From Desulfotomaculaceae bacterium (GTDB lineage Bacteria > Bacillota > Desulfotomaculia > Desulfotomaculales > Pelotomaculaceae), in assembly GCA_028696455.1 (NCBI GenBank), contig JAQVGZ010000011.1:1-45808 (forward strand): a stretch of 45,808 bases of DNA, written 5' to 3'. This document shows, piece by piece, positions 1 through 7,646 of this stretch (the first letter of the stretch is position 1; each line of letters opens with the position of its first letter). A program made the translations under genes and the position numbers. The notes below the pieces were generated by a model. That model worked only from the letters and a program-made list of their open reading frames with translations. It made no database searches and had not been told where the DNA came from.

Positions 1-63
1 ATGCTCATCCTGCTCTAACAGCTTGCCCAAGGCCTGGTTTAAGCTTTGCAGATATGTTGTCAC
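1..63 (-). CDS. E1 beta subunit of a 2-oxoacid/acetoin-type dehydrogenase, N-terminal fragment cut by the window edge
   Basis: Only the first 21 codons are in the window. Reading leftward from a GTG at 63-61 gives residues such as LNQALGKLL followed by an acidic EQDEH stretch. That matches the usual opening helix of E1 beta subunits of thiamine-diphosphate dehydrogenases (a helix, then an acidic patch before the VxxxGEDV strand). An AGGGG ribosome binding site sits about 7 bases before the GTG, and an in-frame TGA lies just upstream, so no earlier start is possible. The gene begins 12 bases after the E1 alpha stop, the standard alpha-then-beta order, and both are probably translated from one mRNA. 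The identification rests on a short piece of sequence plus gene order. Confidence 0.7.
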   Translation of the reverse strand, partial: MTTYLQSLNQALGKLLEQDEH

Positions 64-75
64 GTAAAATCACCC

Positions 76-1026
76 CTAATGAAACAATGAAATATTCCCA
101 GTGGATGCCCGCATGGCCTCTTGAAAAGCCTCGTCCACTATTCCTTCTACTTCTTTTTCCATCTCAGAGACGAAGACCTGATCTAACTGGTTTTGTAACA
201 TTAATAATGGGTCTTTTCTACTATGCTCTGCAATTTCCGCAGGGTCTCTAAAGTCGTCACCTTTACTGTGCGGCGCCAGTCTATAAGTATGCAGCATGAG
301 AAAAAATGGCTTGCTGGCCTCACGTACATACTCAGTTGCCTTTTGCGCCAGTTCATATACATCTAAAACACAGCTCGCTGCAAGCGATGCAGTCTTGATA
401 TCAAAAGACACCGCCCGTCCGGCAAGGTTACCGGCATGCTGAAGCCGGGCAGGTGTACTTTGAGCATATTGATTATGCTCAACCACAAAAAAAATAGGCA
501 GAGACCAAAGGGCAGCCAGATTAAAGGCTTCATAGACAACACCCTGCCCCAAAGTCCCGTCCCCTAAAAAAGCAGTTACTATGGCCCCCGTATTTTTTAC
601 TTTTTCAGCAAAGGCCATGCCTGTTGCACAAGGTACAATGCCACCCTGGATACCGTTAGTGTAAAAGTTTGCTTTCTGTAAATGCTGACTTCCGCCAACA
701 CCGCGACATACACCTATTTCTTTGCCCATCAATTCACCAAATAAACCGACCACGTCTGCACTATAGGTTAGAAAATGACCGTGACACCGGTGGTTTGAGA
801 GGATAATATCACGCTCCAGGTTAAGCGCGTTAATAACACCTACAGCACAAGCCTCCTGCCCTATATAAGTATGCGTGGTCCCACTATATAGTCCTTTTTT
901 GTAACTATCCAGGATTTTTTCTTCGACTTTCCTGATTAGAAGCATTTGCTTAAAAAAGCGTTTTAAAAGCCTATCTTTATTTTCCAAATTGTCTTTTTTA
1001 TCTACATTCCCTGTGTCCAGCATCAT
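76..1026 (-). CDS. Thiamine-diphosphate-dependent dehydrogenase E1 alpha subunit (pyruvate/acetoin dehydrogenase type)
   Basis: This 316-residue protein has the normal length and layout of the E1 alpha family, which decarboxylates a 2-oxoacid or cleaves acetoin using thiamine diphosphate. The cofactor motif begins with GDGTLGQG near residue 155 and closes with the EHNQYAQST segment about 30 residues later. The early TYIGQEACAVG and RCHGHFL segments and the later HSKGDD segment are also typical. It starts at a double ATG with a poor ribosome binding site, so the exact first codon is uncertain. It follows a WbqC-like gene and an SDR gene and precedes an E1 beta gene. No E2 or E3 gene is visible. 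The cluster context suggests it may supply or transfer a two- or three-carbon unit for an unusual sugar, but that is inference; a catabolic acetoin dehydrogenase continuing off the left edge is the alternative. Confidence 0.88.
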   Translation of the reverse strand: MMLDTGNVDKKDNLENKDRLLKRFFKQMLLIRKVEEKILDSYKKGLYSGTTHTYIGQEACAVGVINALNLERDIILSNHRCHGHFLTYSADVVGLFGELMGKEIGVCRGVGGSQHLQKANFYTNGIQGGIVPCATGMAFAEKVKNTGAIVTAFLGDGTLGQGVVYEAFNLAALWSLPIFFVVEHNQYAQSTPARLQHAGNLAGRAVSFDIKTASLAASCVLDVYELAQKATEYVREASKPFFLMLHTYRLAPHSKGDDFRDPAEIAEHSRKDPLLMLQNQLDQVFVSEMEKEVEGIVDEAFQEAMRASTGNISLFH

Positions 1027-1083
1027 TTCAATTCAATTGCCGCCTTTCCAATACACTGTAATAAAACAATCTTTTGTCTGATC

Positions 1084-1785
1084 TCACTTCTTGTTAGCCA
1101 GGATTATATCCCTTGCCTGCATCCCGCTGTTAAAAAGAAGATCGACAACCGACAGGTTAGGAATGAAATCTCCCCAAAGCTGTGGGTAAGTAGGATGAAC
1201 AAACGACTGATAGAATACTTTTATACCTTCCCGTCTAAAAGCAGCCTCATCAATGTAACGCTGCGATCCTTTACCCGTACCGGTGAGATACTCCGTCCCA
1301 CCCACATGTTTTACAAGCTTGATCAGGTGGTTCGTCGAATCGGTATAATCCACATTCTTTAATTCTGACGCCCTAACCAGCCTGGCAGGCGCCGATAATG
1401 ATTTCGCCAGGTTTGTGATCAGGTTAATGTTGAAATTAGCCAGGTTTTGATCTTCTAACTGATAGGTCTCATAAATCAGCGGGTAGTACTCGGCAAAGTG
1501 AGGCGCTTTTTTATAATAACCTTCCAGGGTTTTTAAATGTTTACTTTTCCAATTCCGATCGTTGGCTAATGCTACGTCTTTAATGGGTAACAAATCTCCT
1601 TTCCCTTTTACGGGTACCGTTAACCAGGCTGAACCGGACGGTGACTTAATCGCTACCCTGCTTGTGAAACAACGGCCCCTGGGAAATTGGACGCTATCCA
1701 AAAAAATAAAAACATCACAATTTAATAGTTTATGAAAATATCCCAGCCAGGGAAGGAAATTAGGCTGGTGGATGGCTACTTTCAC
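1084..1785 (-). CDS. WbqC-like family protein
   Basis: The 233-residue protein opens with MKVAIHQPNFLPWLGYFHK and continues with VFIFLDSVQF, the hallmark start of the WbqC-like family often found in O-antigen and exopolysaccharide clusters. Near the middle it has YLTGTGKGSQRYI, also family-typical. The biochemical role of the family is not firmly established; it has been linked to modification of sugars or amino groups during glycan synthesis. The start is a GTG whose G is the last base of the upstream SDR stop codon (one-base overlap), so the two genes are probably translationally coupled. No signal peptide or membrane segment is seen, so it should be cytoplasmic. Confidence 0.85.
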   Translation of the reverse strand: MKVAIHQPNFLPWLGYFHKLLNCDVFIFLDSVQFPRGRCFTSRVAIKSPSGSAWLTVPVKGKGDLLPIKDVALANDRNWKSKHLKTLEGYYKKAPHFAEYYPLIYETYQLEDQNLANFNINLITNLAKSLSAPARLVRASELKNVDYTDSTNHLIKLVKHVGGTEYLTGTGKGSQRYIDEAAFRREGIKVFYQSFVHPTYPQLWGDFIPNLSVVDLLFNSGMQARDIILANKK

Positions 1786-2717
1786 TAGTTCTCACTCCTT
1801 TGAAGCCACTCCAGGGTCTGCCGCATACCGGCAACTATGCTAGTGATAGGTTTAAAGCCAGTATCTGCCGTAATCCTGGTTCCGTCAATAATATAACGGC
1901 GTGAGTCCGTATTACCCGGTTCATATATCAGGTGCACCTCCCGGCCGCAGACCCGGCCGGCGATTTCAGCTAATTCCCGCACAGTGACCGGTTCCGGCCC
2001 GTTAACATTGTATATCCTCCCTGGGTGGGGAAAATTATGCAATACGCTCCGCACCGCAGCAGCCGCATCACTAATGTACAGGTAACTGCGCACTTGTTGT
2101 CCATCACCCTGGATAATCAGGGGTTCGCCTTTTAATGTCCGTTGCAAAAAATTAACCGGCGCACTGTTTCTGCCGTTACGCGGCCCATAGAGGTCGGAAA
2201 AACGCAAGACGACCACCTTGGTATGATAATTCTGCGCCATCAACCGGCAGTAATTCTCTCCGGCAAGTTTGGTGGCGCCATATAGAAGGATGGGATCCGT
2301 GGGATGCGCCTCGTCCACAGGCACATAGCGCTGCACGCCGTATACAGAGATGGAGGAGGCGAACACCATCGGAATACTTTCAGAGGTACATGCCTTCAGC
2401 ACGTTAAATACCCCAGATGTGCCTACCGCCACATGCTGATTGGCGAGATCCCGGTTGCAACCGGAAGCCGGAAAGGCGGTTTCTACTACGGCGTCCATAC
2501 CCCGGACAGCAGCATCCACCTGTTTACTGTCGGTAATATCTCCCCTGATTACCCCGATTCGGTCACTCAGGTGGGATATGTTTTTCTCTCCCGCCGGACT
2601 CATCAAGTCAAAAATACTGACCTCGGCCCCTTCTTCAACAAGTGCATCAGCGATGTGGGAGCCGAGAAAACCGGCTCCCCCGGTAATCAATATTTTTTTA
2701 GCTAATAAATTACGCAC
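1785..2717 (-). CDS. NAD-dependent epimerase/dehydratase (extended SDR family)
   Basis: This is a 310-residue extended short-chain dehydrogenase of the nucleotide-sugar epimerase/dehydratase group. The NAD-binding glycine motif GGAGFLGS is at residues 13-20, followed by an acidic residue at the end of strand 2 (IFDL). The catalytic YxxxK is in YGATKLAGE, preceded by the serine-rich ASSISVYG strand, and the substrate-loop motif RFSDLYGPRN follows. The product sugar cannot be named from sequence. Translation begins at GTG with AGGTGAGG about 7 bases upstream, and the following WbqC-like gene overlaps its stop by one base. It heads the leftmost minus-strand operon and faces a divergent plus-strand gene across a 346-base spacer. 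Confidence 0.88.
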   Translation of the reverse strand: MRNLLAKKILITGGAGFLGSHIADALVEEGAEVSIFDLMSPAGEKNISHLSDRIGVIRGDITDSKQVDAAVRGMDAVVETAFPASGCNRDLANQHVAVGTSGVFNVLKACTSESIPMVFASSISVYGVQRYVPVDEAHPTDPILLYGATKLAGENYCRLMAQNYHTKVVVLRFSDLYGPRNGRNSAPVNFLQRTLKGEPLIIQGDGQQVRSYLYISDAAAAVRSVLHNFPHPGRIYNVNGPEPVTVRELAEIAGRVCGREVHLIYEPGNTDSRRYIIDGTRITADTGFKPITSIVAGMRQTLEWLQRSEN

Positions 2718-2834
2718 AGGAAAACCTCACCTTTAATAAAGAAGAATAAAATCAGGCTTAGTAAACTTTCAGACCCTACATCATTCTATGTAATGATTCA
2801 TAAAGGGTGAAGGTAAACTTCCTAAGAAATTTTC

Positions 2835-2966
2835 AGTACAGCTTCTTATAATTTCTCTAAAATATATCGACGTGGCTTAAAAGGGCCACGTTAACTAATT
2901 TATTCTGTTTTTGGTTATGTTATTGAAGTTTATCGGTCGCTAGCTGTACTTCAATTAATTTTTTTT
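2835..2966 (+). promoter_or_regulatory. Candidate attenuator or riboswitch-like leader upstream of the phosphodiester glycosidase gene
   Basis: The 346-base spacer 2718-3063 contains ordered inverted repeats on the plus strand. AGTACAGCT at 2835-2843 is exactly complementary to AGCTGTACT at 2942-2950. Between them is a hairpin with arms ACGTGGC (2870-2876) and GCCACGT (2885-2891). The 3' arm of the long pairing overlaps the 3' arm of a terminator-like hairpin (2922-2955, followed by U8), so the two folds are mutually exclusive. There is no plus-strand gene upstream for that terminator to serve, which favours a controlled leader or a small RNA. A further 6-base inverted repeat, ATCATT/AATGAT at 2780-2797, could be an operator. 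I recognise no known riboswitch class and no clear promoter. Confidence 0.4.
2922..2966 (+). terminator. Putative intrinsic terminator inside the 5' leader
   Basis: ATTGAAGT (2922-2929) pairs with ACTTCAAT (2948-2955) around an 18-base loop, followed directly by TAA and a run of eight T. The stem is AT-rich, so it may be weak. It lies about 100 bases before the start codon at 3064. Confidence 0.45.
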
Positions 2967-3063
2967 AAAATATTGGTAACTTTTTTAATGAGGCAGTTCA
3001 TATATTAATGGGGATATACAACCGAGTAGAAAAGGCAAGAAAATTTACAGGGGAATAAGCAAA

Positions 3064-3876
3064 ATGAAGATAAAGAACAATATTATTCTTATAACGTTAC
3101 TAGCAATTAACTTTTTTGCCGGATTCTATCTGTATACAATACTTCGTGAAGACAGTGATGAAATAAGTTACCAGGGCAAAAACATTAATATTACAATTCA
3201 AGATATTAGAGGAGATAACTACAGGGGCAAAGTGATGTATATACGCAGCGAGGTCCCTGATAGAATTAAAATTGCCCTCTCTGCCAGGGGACTCGGGACA
3301 ACAGAAACTACCAGTTCCATGGCCAAACGCACCGGAGCAATAGCCGCTGTGAACGGGGGAGGGTTTTATAACAATCCCGTCTCTGGTAAACCACTCAATT
3401 TCCCTGTTTATGTAACAATACATGAAGGGAAATTGATTTATTATGACCGGCCCATCTATCCCATGACGGCAGTAGGAATTAACCAATCTGGGAATCTGGT
3501 ATTTAGCAAAAAGGGCCCGCAGGATCTACTTAAGCATGGTGTGCAGGAGGCAGTATCTTTCACACCTGCCCTGATTATTAACGGTCGTCCGGTACCATAT
3601 TCTAGAGAGGAGGAAATAGCCCCAAGAACAGCTGTAGGCCAAACTAAAACGGGTGATTATATCTTTGTGGTTATAGATGAAAGAAACCCAAAATGGAGCG
3701 AAGGGGTTAACATCCGTCAATTAACAGATATAATGATGAGTTTAGGAGCCTATAACGCTTTTAACCTTGATGGAGGAGGCTCATCCACCATGGTCTTTCG
3801 GGGCAGGGTGATCAATAAGCCTTCGGATATTACCGGAGAAAGGGCCGTTGCTACATGCTGGGTTGTTTATGACTAA
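3064..3876 (+). CDS. Phosphodiester glycosidase (NAGPA domain) family protein, membrane-anchored or secreted
   Basis: The 270-residue protein has a hydrophobic N-terminal segment (about residues 6-25) that acts as an uncleaved anchor or signal peptide, so the rest lies outside the membrane. The remainder is the NAGPA phosphodiester glycosidase domain: AVNGGGFYNNP near residue 97, RTAVGQTKTGDYIFVVID in the middle, and the near C-terminal NLDGGGSSTM motif. Family members hydrolyse sugar-phosphate diester bonds, and bacterial relatives are common in exopolysaccharide regions. ATG is preceded by AGGGGAATAAGCAAA. With the FG-GAP gene 49 bases downstream it forms a two-gene plus-strand unit opposite to the surrounding cluster. 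The precise substrate, perhaps a phosphodiester-linked wall glycan, is inference. Confidence 0.85.
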   Translation: MKIKNNIILITLLAINFFAGFYLYTILREDSDEISYQGKNINITIQDIRGDNYRGKVMYIRSEVPDRIKIALSARGLGTTETTSSMAKRTGAIAAVNGGGFYNNPVSGKPLNFPVYVTIHEGKLIYYDRPIYPMTAVGINQSGNLVFSKKGPQDLLKHGVQEAVSFTPALIINGRPVPYSREEEIAPRTAVGQTKTGDYIFVVIDERNPKWSEGVNIRQLTDIMMSLGAYNAFNLDGGGSSTMVFRGRVINKPSDITGERAVATCWVVYD

Positions 3877-3925
3877 TTTGGAAGCACGTAGAAATGGTCA
3901 TTTTTTAAGGAGATGAGACTTAATC

Positions 3926-5164
3926 TTGCGTAAATTAGTGCTTTTAATAATTCTCGTTATGGTTCTTATTCTTACCTGGTGGATGCTTGCAGCAAACTAT
4001 AGTCATGGAGATATTACCGGAGATGGAAAAGACGATGTGTTAGTTGGAAATCCACAAGTTAATTGGGTTAAAGCTTATGCCCTGGAAGGAGAATCACTAA
4101 AGTGTATATTAGAAAAAACCAGCGACTCACTAGAATTTGGTATTAGCGTCGCCGGTATCGGAGATGTCAATAACGATAATAAGCCTGATTTTGCCGTAGG
4201 GGAAGCAAGAGGGGGGCCCTTTACAAATGATTTTGGCCAGGTAAGTATTTTTTCTTCCAATGGACAGTTAATCAGGGTTATCGAGGGGCAAGAGCCCGGC
4301 GGCCGGTTTGGCCTATGTATATCCTGTATAGGAAAGGTTAATGAAGATAGTATTTACGATTTTGCCGTAGTGGAAGTAGCCGGTGCCCCCGGCAGTACCG
4401 GTAAAGTCTATATTTTTTCCGGCGCTGACGGAAGTACATTGAAAACCTTAACCGGGGCAGGCTACGGGTTTTCTTTCTCAGGAGTGGGAGACCTGAACAG
4501 CAATGGCTTGTCCGATATTTTAATTAATGCAGGAGATTATATTGATATCCGTGACGGGAATACCGGTGAGCTTATAGATAACCTGGCAATTAAGGACGTG
4601 CAGTCCATATCGGGTATAGGAGATGTAAACGGGGACGGAGTGGCTGATTTCATTGCAGGGTTAAATAAAGCAAACTTTGGTCAGGTATTAGTATATTCCG
4701 GTGCAGACCGCCACGTTTTAAAAGTGTTTACGCAAAGTGCGCCCAGCTACGGCTGTACAGTTTCCGGTATAGGGGATGCAAATAGAGATGGTGTCCCGGA
4801 TTTTGCGGTAGGTTCAGCAGGTGCTCAGAGCTCGTCCGGCAAAATTTTTGTTTATTCCGGAGCTAGCTTTGAAGTCCTATTTGAACATGATAGTTTTCAA
4901 GAAGACTTTGGCAGGTCCCTGGCCGGAGCGGGTGATGTAAATGGAGATGGCTATAAGGATCTTATTGCGGCTGCACAAAACAACAACGGCTCCTCAAAAA
5001 AATCCTCTGCATTTATTTTTTCCGGTAAGGACGGTACTTTAATGAGTGAGATAGTCACCCCGGCACACAACGTTTTGCTTAAGGTTTCCGGAGTAATTAA
5101 TCATATTGACTTAACTCTACCCAAAAAAGAAGGGCTGAGAAAGTTCTCACCCTTCTTGAAGTAA
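3926..5164 (+). CDS. FG-GAP / integrin-alpha-like repeat protein, predicted seven-bladed propeller, exported
   Basis: The protein has 412 residues with a hydrophobic N-terminus (about residues 4-22) acting as signal or anchor. Seven calcium-loop sequences of the D-x-[DN]-x-[DN]-G type occur at roughly regular spacing: DITGDGKDD, DVNNDNKPD, a degenerate KVNEDSIYD, DLNSNGLSD, DVNGDGVAD, DANRDGVPD and DVNGDGYKD. Most are followed by VYSGA or IFSG strands. This is the FG-GAP repeat pattern of integrin alpha propellers; the role here is probably extracellular binding. The start is TTG at 3926, with AAGGAG about 13 bases upstream. The third repeat has lost key acidic positions. The last 15 codons contain a minus-strand terminator for the convergent gene, so that stretch is under double constraint. 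Confidence 0.85.
   Translation: MRKLVLLIILVMVLILTWWMLAANYSHGDITGDGKDDVLVGNPQVNWVKAYALEGESLKCILEKTSDSLEFGISVAGIGDVNNDNKPDFAVGEARGGPFTNDFGQVSIFSSNGQLIRVIEGQEPGGRFGLCISCIGKVNEDSIYDFAVVEVAGAPGSTGKVYIFSGADGSTLKTLTGAGYGFSFSGVGDLNSNGLSDILINAGDYIDIRDGNTGELIDNLAIKDVQSISGIGDVNGDGVADFIAGLNKANFGQVLVYSGADRHVLKVFTQSAPSYGCTVSGIGDANRDGVPDFAVGSAGAQSSSGKIFVYSGASFEVLFEHDSFQEDFGRSLAGAGDVNGDGYKDLIAAAQNNNGSSKKSSAFIFSGKDGTLMSEIVTPAHNVLLKVSGVINHIDLTLPKKEGLRKFSPFLK
5123..5155 (-). terminator. Intrinsic terminator for the minus-strand secreted-protein gene, embedded in the convergent coding sequence
   Basis: GAAGGG (5129-5134) and TGAGA (5136-5140) pair with TCTCA (5145-5149) and CCCTTC (5150-5155), leaving one bulged C and a 4-base loop. 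On the minus strand the hairpin is followed by TCTTTTTTGG (six T from 5128-5123). The plus strand lacks a U tract here, so the signal faces leftward. It lies within the last codons of the FG-GAP gene. Confidence 0.7.
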
Positions 5165-5223
5165 TTCCGTTTGCCTGGCTAAATCTGGATCCATTGCGAT
5201 TAACTCCAGGTATTAAGGTGTAA

Positions 5224-7434
5224 TTAATTAACTGGTTTAATGAAGATATTATCAAAGTGGTGGACTCCGCTGCCGCCGTTGATCAGCAGGTACACCCGCG
5301 TTTTGGCCGCACCGGCTGGTACGGTAAATTCTGTTGCCGGCATACTCTCCCAGCCGGCGCCCCTGTGTCTGTGCCTGATATCCGCGGTGTTGGCCGAAAT
5401 GGTCTGCCCCTTAGCATCCTGGCTCATGATCACCAGGCGGGCTTCAGTACTCGCGCTGCCCTTGCGTGTCTGCGCACTGGCCACATATTTGCCGGGCTTT
5501 AACACAAGGTCCTGGCACAAGTTCCAGTTGTAACCATTGGAGATGTACTTATTGCCGCTGGCCTCTACCCCGATTACGCCTGCTCTGCCTACATCCCAAC
5601 TAGTACGGTCATCGCTGAAGTCACCGTTTTTAATTAGTAATTCCTCCACAGTTAACGCTTTAACTTTGACGGAGATATTGTCAAAGTGGTGGACTCCGCT
5701 GCCGCCGTTAACCAGCAGGTACACCCGCGTCTTGGCTGCACCGGCCGGTACCGTAAATTCTGTTGCCGGCACACTCTCCCAGCCGGCGCCCCTGTGTCTG
5801 TGCCTGATATCCACGGTGTTGGCCGAAATGGTCTGCCCCTTAGCATCCAGGTTCATGATCACCAGGCGGGCTTCAGTACTCGCGCTGCCCTTGCGTGTCT
5901 GCGCACTGGCCACATATTTGCCGGGCTTTAACACAAGGTCCTGGCACAAGTTCCAGTTGTAACCATTGGAGATGTATTTGTTGCCGCTGGCCTCTACCCC
6001 GATTACGCCTGCTTTGCCTACATCCCAACCGGTGCGGCCATCGCTGAAGTCACCGTTCTTGATCAGTTGCGCCGGGTCAACCGACGGTGGAGTGCTGCCC
6101 CCGTCATTAGGATCTGATGGTTGTCCGCCGGTGGGCGGGTCGTCTTCATTACCACTCGGGTCTGTTGTCCCACCATTACCGGTCGGGTCGTCTTCATCAC
6201 CCGGTTCTGTTGTCCCACCGTCACCGGGCGGGTCAGTCACCCCGTCGTTCCAGTCATTTTCCACTGATAACGCCTTGCAATACAGGGATAATCCACACAT
6301 GCCCAAAGGACCGACATACTTGACCTGCCTGTCCACATCAAGTATACCCGGCGCCCAGGGATAAAGCATTGTCCAGCTCGTAATCCGCAAGGGGCTGTCA
6401 GCAGTCCCTGTGCCATCTACATTAAGAGCAACACTGGTAATGGTCTTGATTAATTTACTGGATATGGTTTTGCCAAAACGGGCCATATCCGTTTCGTTAA
6501 AGACAATACCGGCCCGGTAAGCTTTTTCCACAAAACGCATGTCCAGCACACCGTGGTTTACATCTTCTTTTACCCGGTATCCCTTGTAAGATGGGGTATT
6601 AACAGATGGCGAGTTTCCGGTTGTCCAACCGGTGTACGCAATACCCCACCAGTAATTCCATACATACGCTCCAGTCACCGGATCCAGAGTAAGGTTATCC
6701 TTAAAATGCCTGGCTATTTTCGTAGCCCGCTCCCGGTAAATTGATTCATTTGTAGCCTGATAGAGGTTGAGCAGAGCTTCCCCCATGATCAAGTTCATAT
6801 TAAAGGGTACGCCTACTCCGTCAGACCACACCGGCGCACCCTTTCTAATGATATAGTAACCATGGTTGCCATTATCCACCCATTCATCGTTATGAACGGC
6901 TACCGCTTCTTTAGCCGCTTGCAGGTAGACGTTAGCCTTGGTCTGGTATTCTGTCAAGTTATTTCTCTGCACAATCCCGGCAAAGTCTGCCATTGGTGAA
7001 ACAATCATCGCTGTATGTGCGGCAAAAATGTAATACTTGCCGTTCAGGGTATAACTCCCACCGGCACGCCAGGACGGCAGGCTTAGCCCGCGGTAATCCT
7101 TCACTCCTCTGACACTGTCCCTGGTCTTTAATACGCTATCCGCATGTACAATAAACTGATCCAGATAAGTTTTATCCCCGGTAGCCTCGTACATGCGCAA
7201 AAAAGAATACATTACCGGCGCCTCACTCCAGGCCAGGGCGCCCGAATCATTGGTGCTTGTACGATACCAGTTGCCATTGTTTACCGATTGATGCATCTCC
7301 TCAAAGGCCCGGACCATTTCATCCTGCCCGGTGCCTGTAACAGATACGGCCGCATAAGCAACCCCGATGGACCCAAATAACAACCCGGTAACCAGGAAAG
7401 TGATAACTAAAAACCCCCACTTACATTTGTGCAT
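5224..7434 (-). CDS. Secreted modular protein: all-helical catalytic-like domain, linker, and two near-identical C-terminal carbohydrate-binding-like modules
   Basis: The 736-residue protein has a clear signal peptide (residues 1-29, likely cleaved after AYA). Residues about 30-395 are helical and aromatic-rich with repeated W and Y motifs (NYWWGIAYTGW, WTMLYPWAPGILD), reminiscent of alpha/alpha-toroid glycoside hydrolases, lyases or epimerases. I cannot assign a family. A Pro/Gly/Asp/Thr-rich linker (about 400-455) leads to two modules at about 456-596 and 599-736, each starting IKNGDFSD and ending HHFDNI, typical of CBM4/9-like or jelly-roll modules. Two AAGGAGGTTTTT ribosome-binding-like copies lie upstream, the proximal one 6 bases from ATG. 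A TATAAT at 7528-7523 is a possible -10 element without a convincing -35. It probably acts on, or binds, the surface glycan made by this locus. Confidence 0.8.
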   Translation of the reverse strand: MHKCKWGFLVITFLVTGLLFGSIGVAYAAVSVTGTGQDEMVRAFEEMHQSVNNGNWYRTSTNDSGALAWSEAPVMYSFLRMYEATGDKTYLDQFIVHADSVLKTRDSVRGVKDYRGLSLPSWRAGGSYTLNGKYYIFAAHTAMIVSPMADFAGIVQRNNLTEYQTKANVYLQAAKEAVAVHNDEWVDNGNHGYYIIRKGAPVWSDGVGVPFNMNLIMGEALLNLYQATNESIYRERATKIARHFKDNLTLDPVTGAYVWNYWWGIAYTGWTTGNSPSVNTPSYKGYRVKEDVNHGVLDMRFVEKAYRAGIVFNETDMARFGKTISSKLIKTITSVALNVDGTGTADSPLRITSWTMLYPWAPGILDVDRQVKYVGPLGMCGLSLYCKALSVENDWNDGVTDPPGDGGTTEPGDEDDPTGNGGTTDPSGNEDDPPTGGQPSDPNDGGSTPPSVDPAQLIKNGDFSDGRTGWDVGKAGVIGVEASGNKYISNGYNWNLCQDLVLKPGKYVASAQTRKGSASTEARLVIMNLDAKGQTISANTVDIRHRHRGAGWESVPATEFTVPAGAAKTRVYLLVNGGSGVHHFDNISVKVKALTVEELLIKNGDFSDDRTSWDVGRAGVIGVEASGNKYISNGYNWNLCQDLVLKPGKYVASAQTRKGSASTEARLVIMSQDAKGQTISANTADIRHRHRGAGWESMPATEFTVPAGAAKTRVYLLINGGSGVHHFDNIFIKPVN
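5240..6067 (-). repeat. Tandem intragenic duplication with a period of about 429 bp
   Basis: Bases 5240-5638 and 5669-6067 are nearly identical copies offset by 429 bases (143 codons). Differences are scattered single bases, for example GATATTATC versus GATATTGTC. They encode the two C-terminal modules of the secreted protein. The in-frame period and high similarity point to a recent duplication or continuing gene conversion. Confidence 0.9.
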
Positions 7435-7570
7435 AAAAAACCTCCTTATGCAAATTTTTTAAAAACCTCCTTTTCAAGGGGATTGAAACAACATTCGACA
7501 GATTTCACAAAAATCCCTTCTTATTATACAATACAATAATTTACATTCCAGGTTATAAATTTATCACCAT

Positions 7571-7611
7571 AAAAAAAGCAACTACGGGTCACAAATACTT
7601 CGCAGTTGCTT
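7571..7611 (-). terminator. Intrinsic terminator after the PIG-L deacetylase operon
   Basis: AAGCAACT (7576-7583) pairs with AGTTGCTT (7604-7611), with extra C-G and G-C pairs inside after one mismatch. Reading leftward the hairpin is followed by a run of T from the A-tract at 7571-7577. It lies 36 bases after the stop of the deacetylase gene at 7647 and closes the long minus-strand glycan operon. The plus-strand side has a weaker CTTTTCTT tail. Confidence 0.7.
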
Positions 7612-7646
7612 CTTTTCTTATTGGACATTTAAATTTAGGTCATTTA

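Noticed and set aside
2304-2736. Plus-strand open frames opposite the SDR gene
   Set aside because: They are antisense to a well-supported gene and lack family motifs.
5240-5962. Repeated plus-strand open frames opposite the secreted protein
   Set aside because: They appear twice only because the underlying gene contains a tandem duplication; they are antisense shadows.
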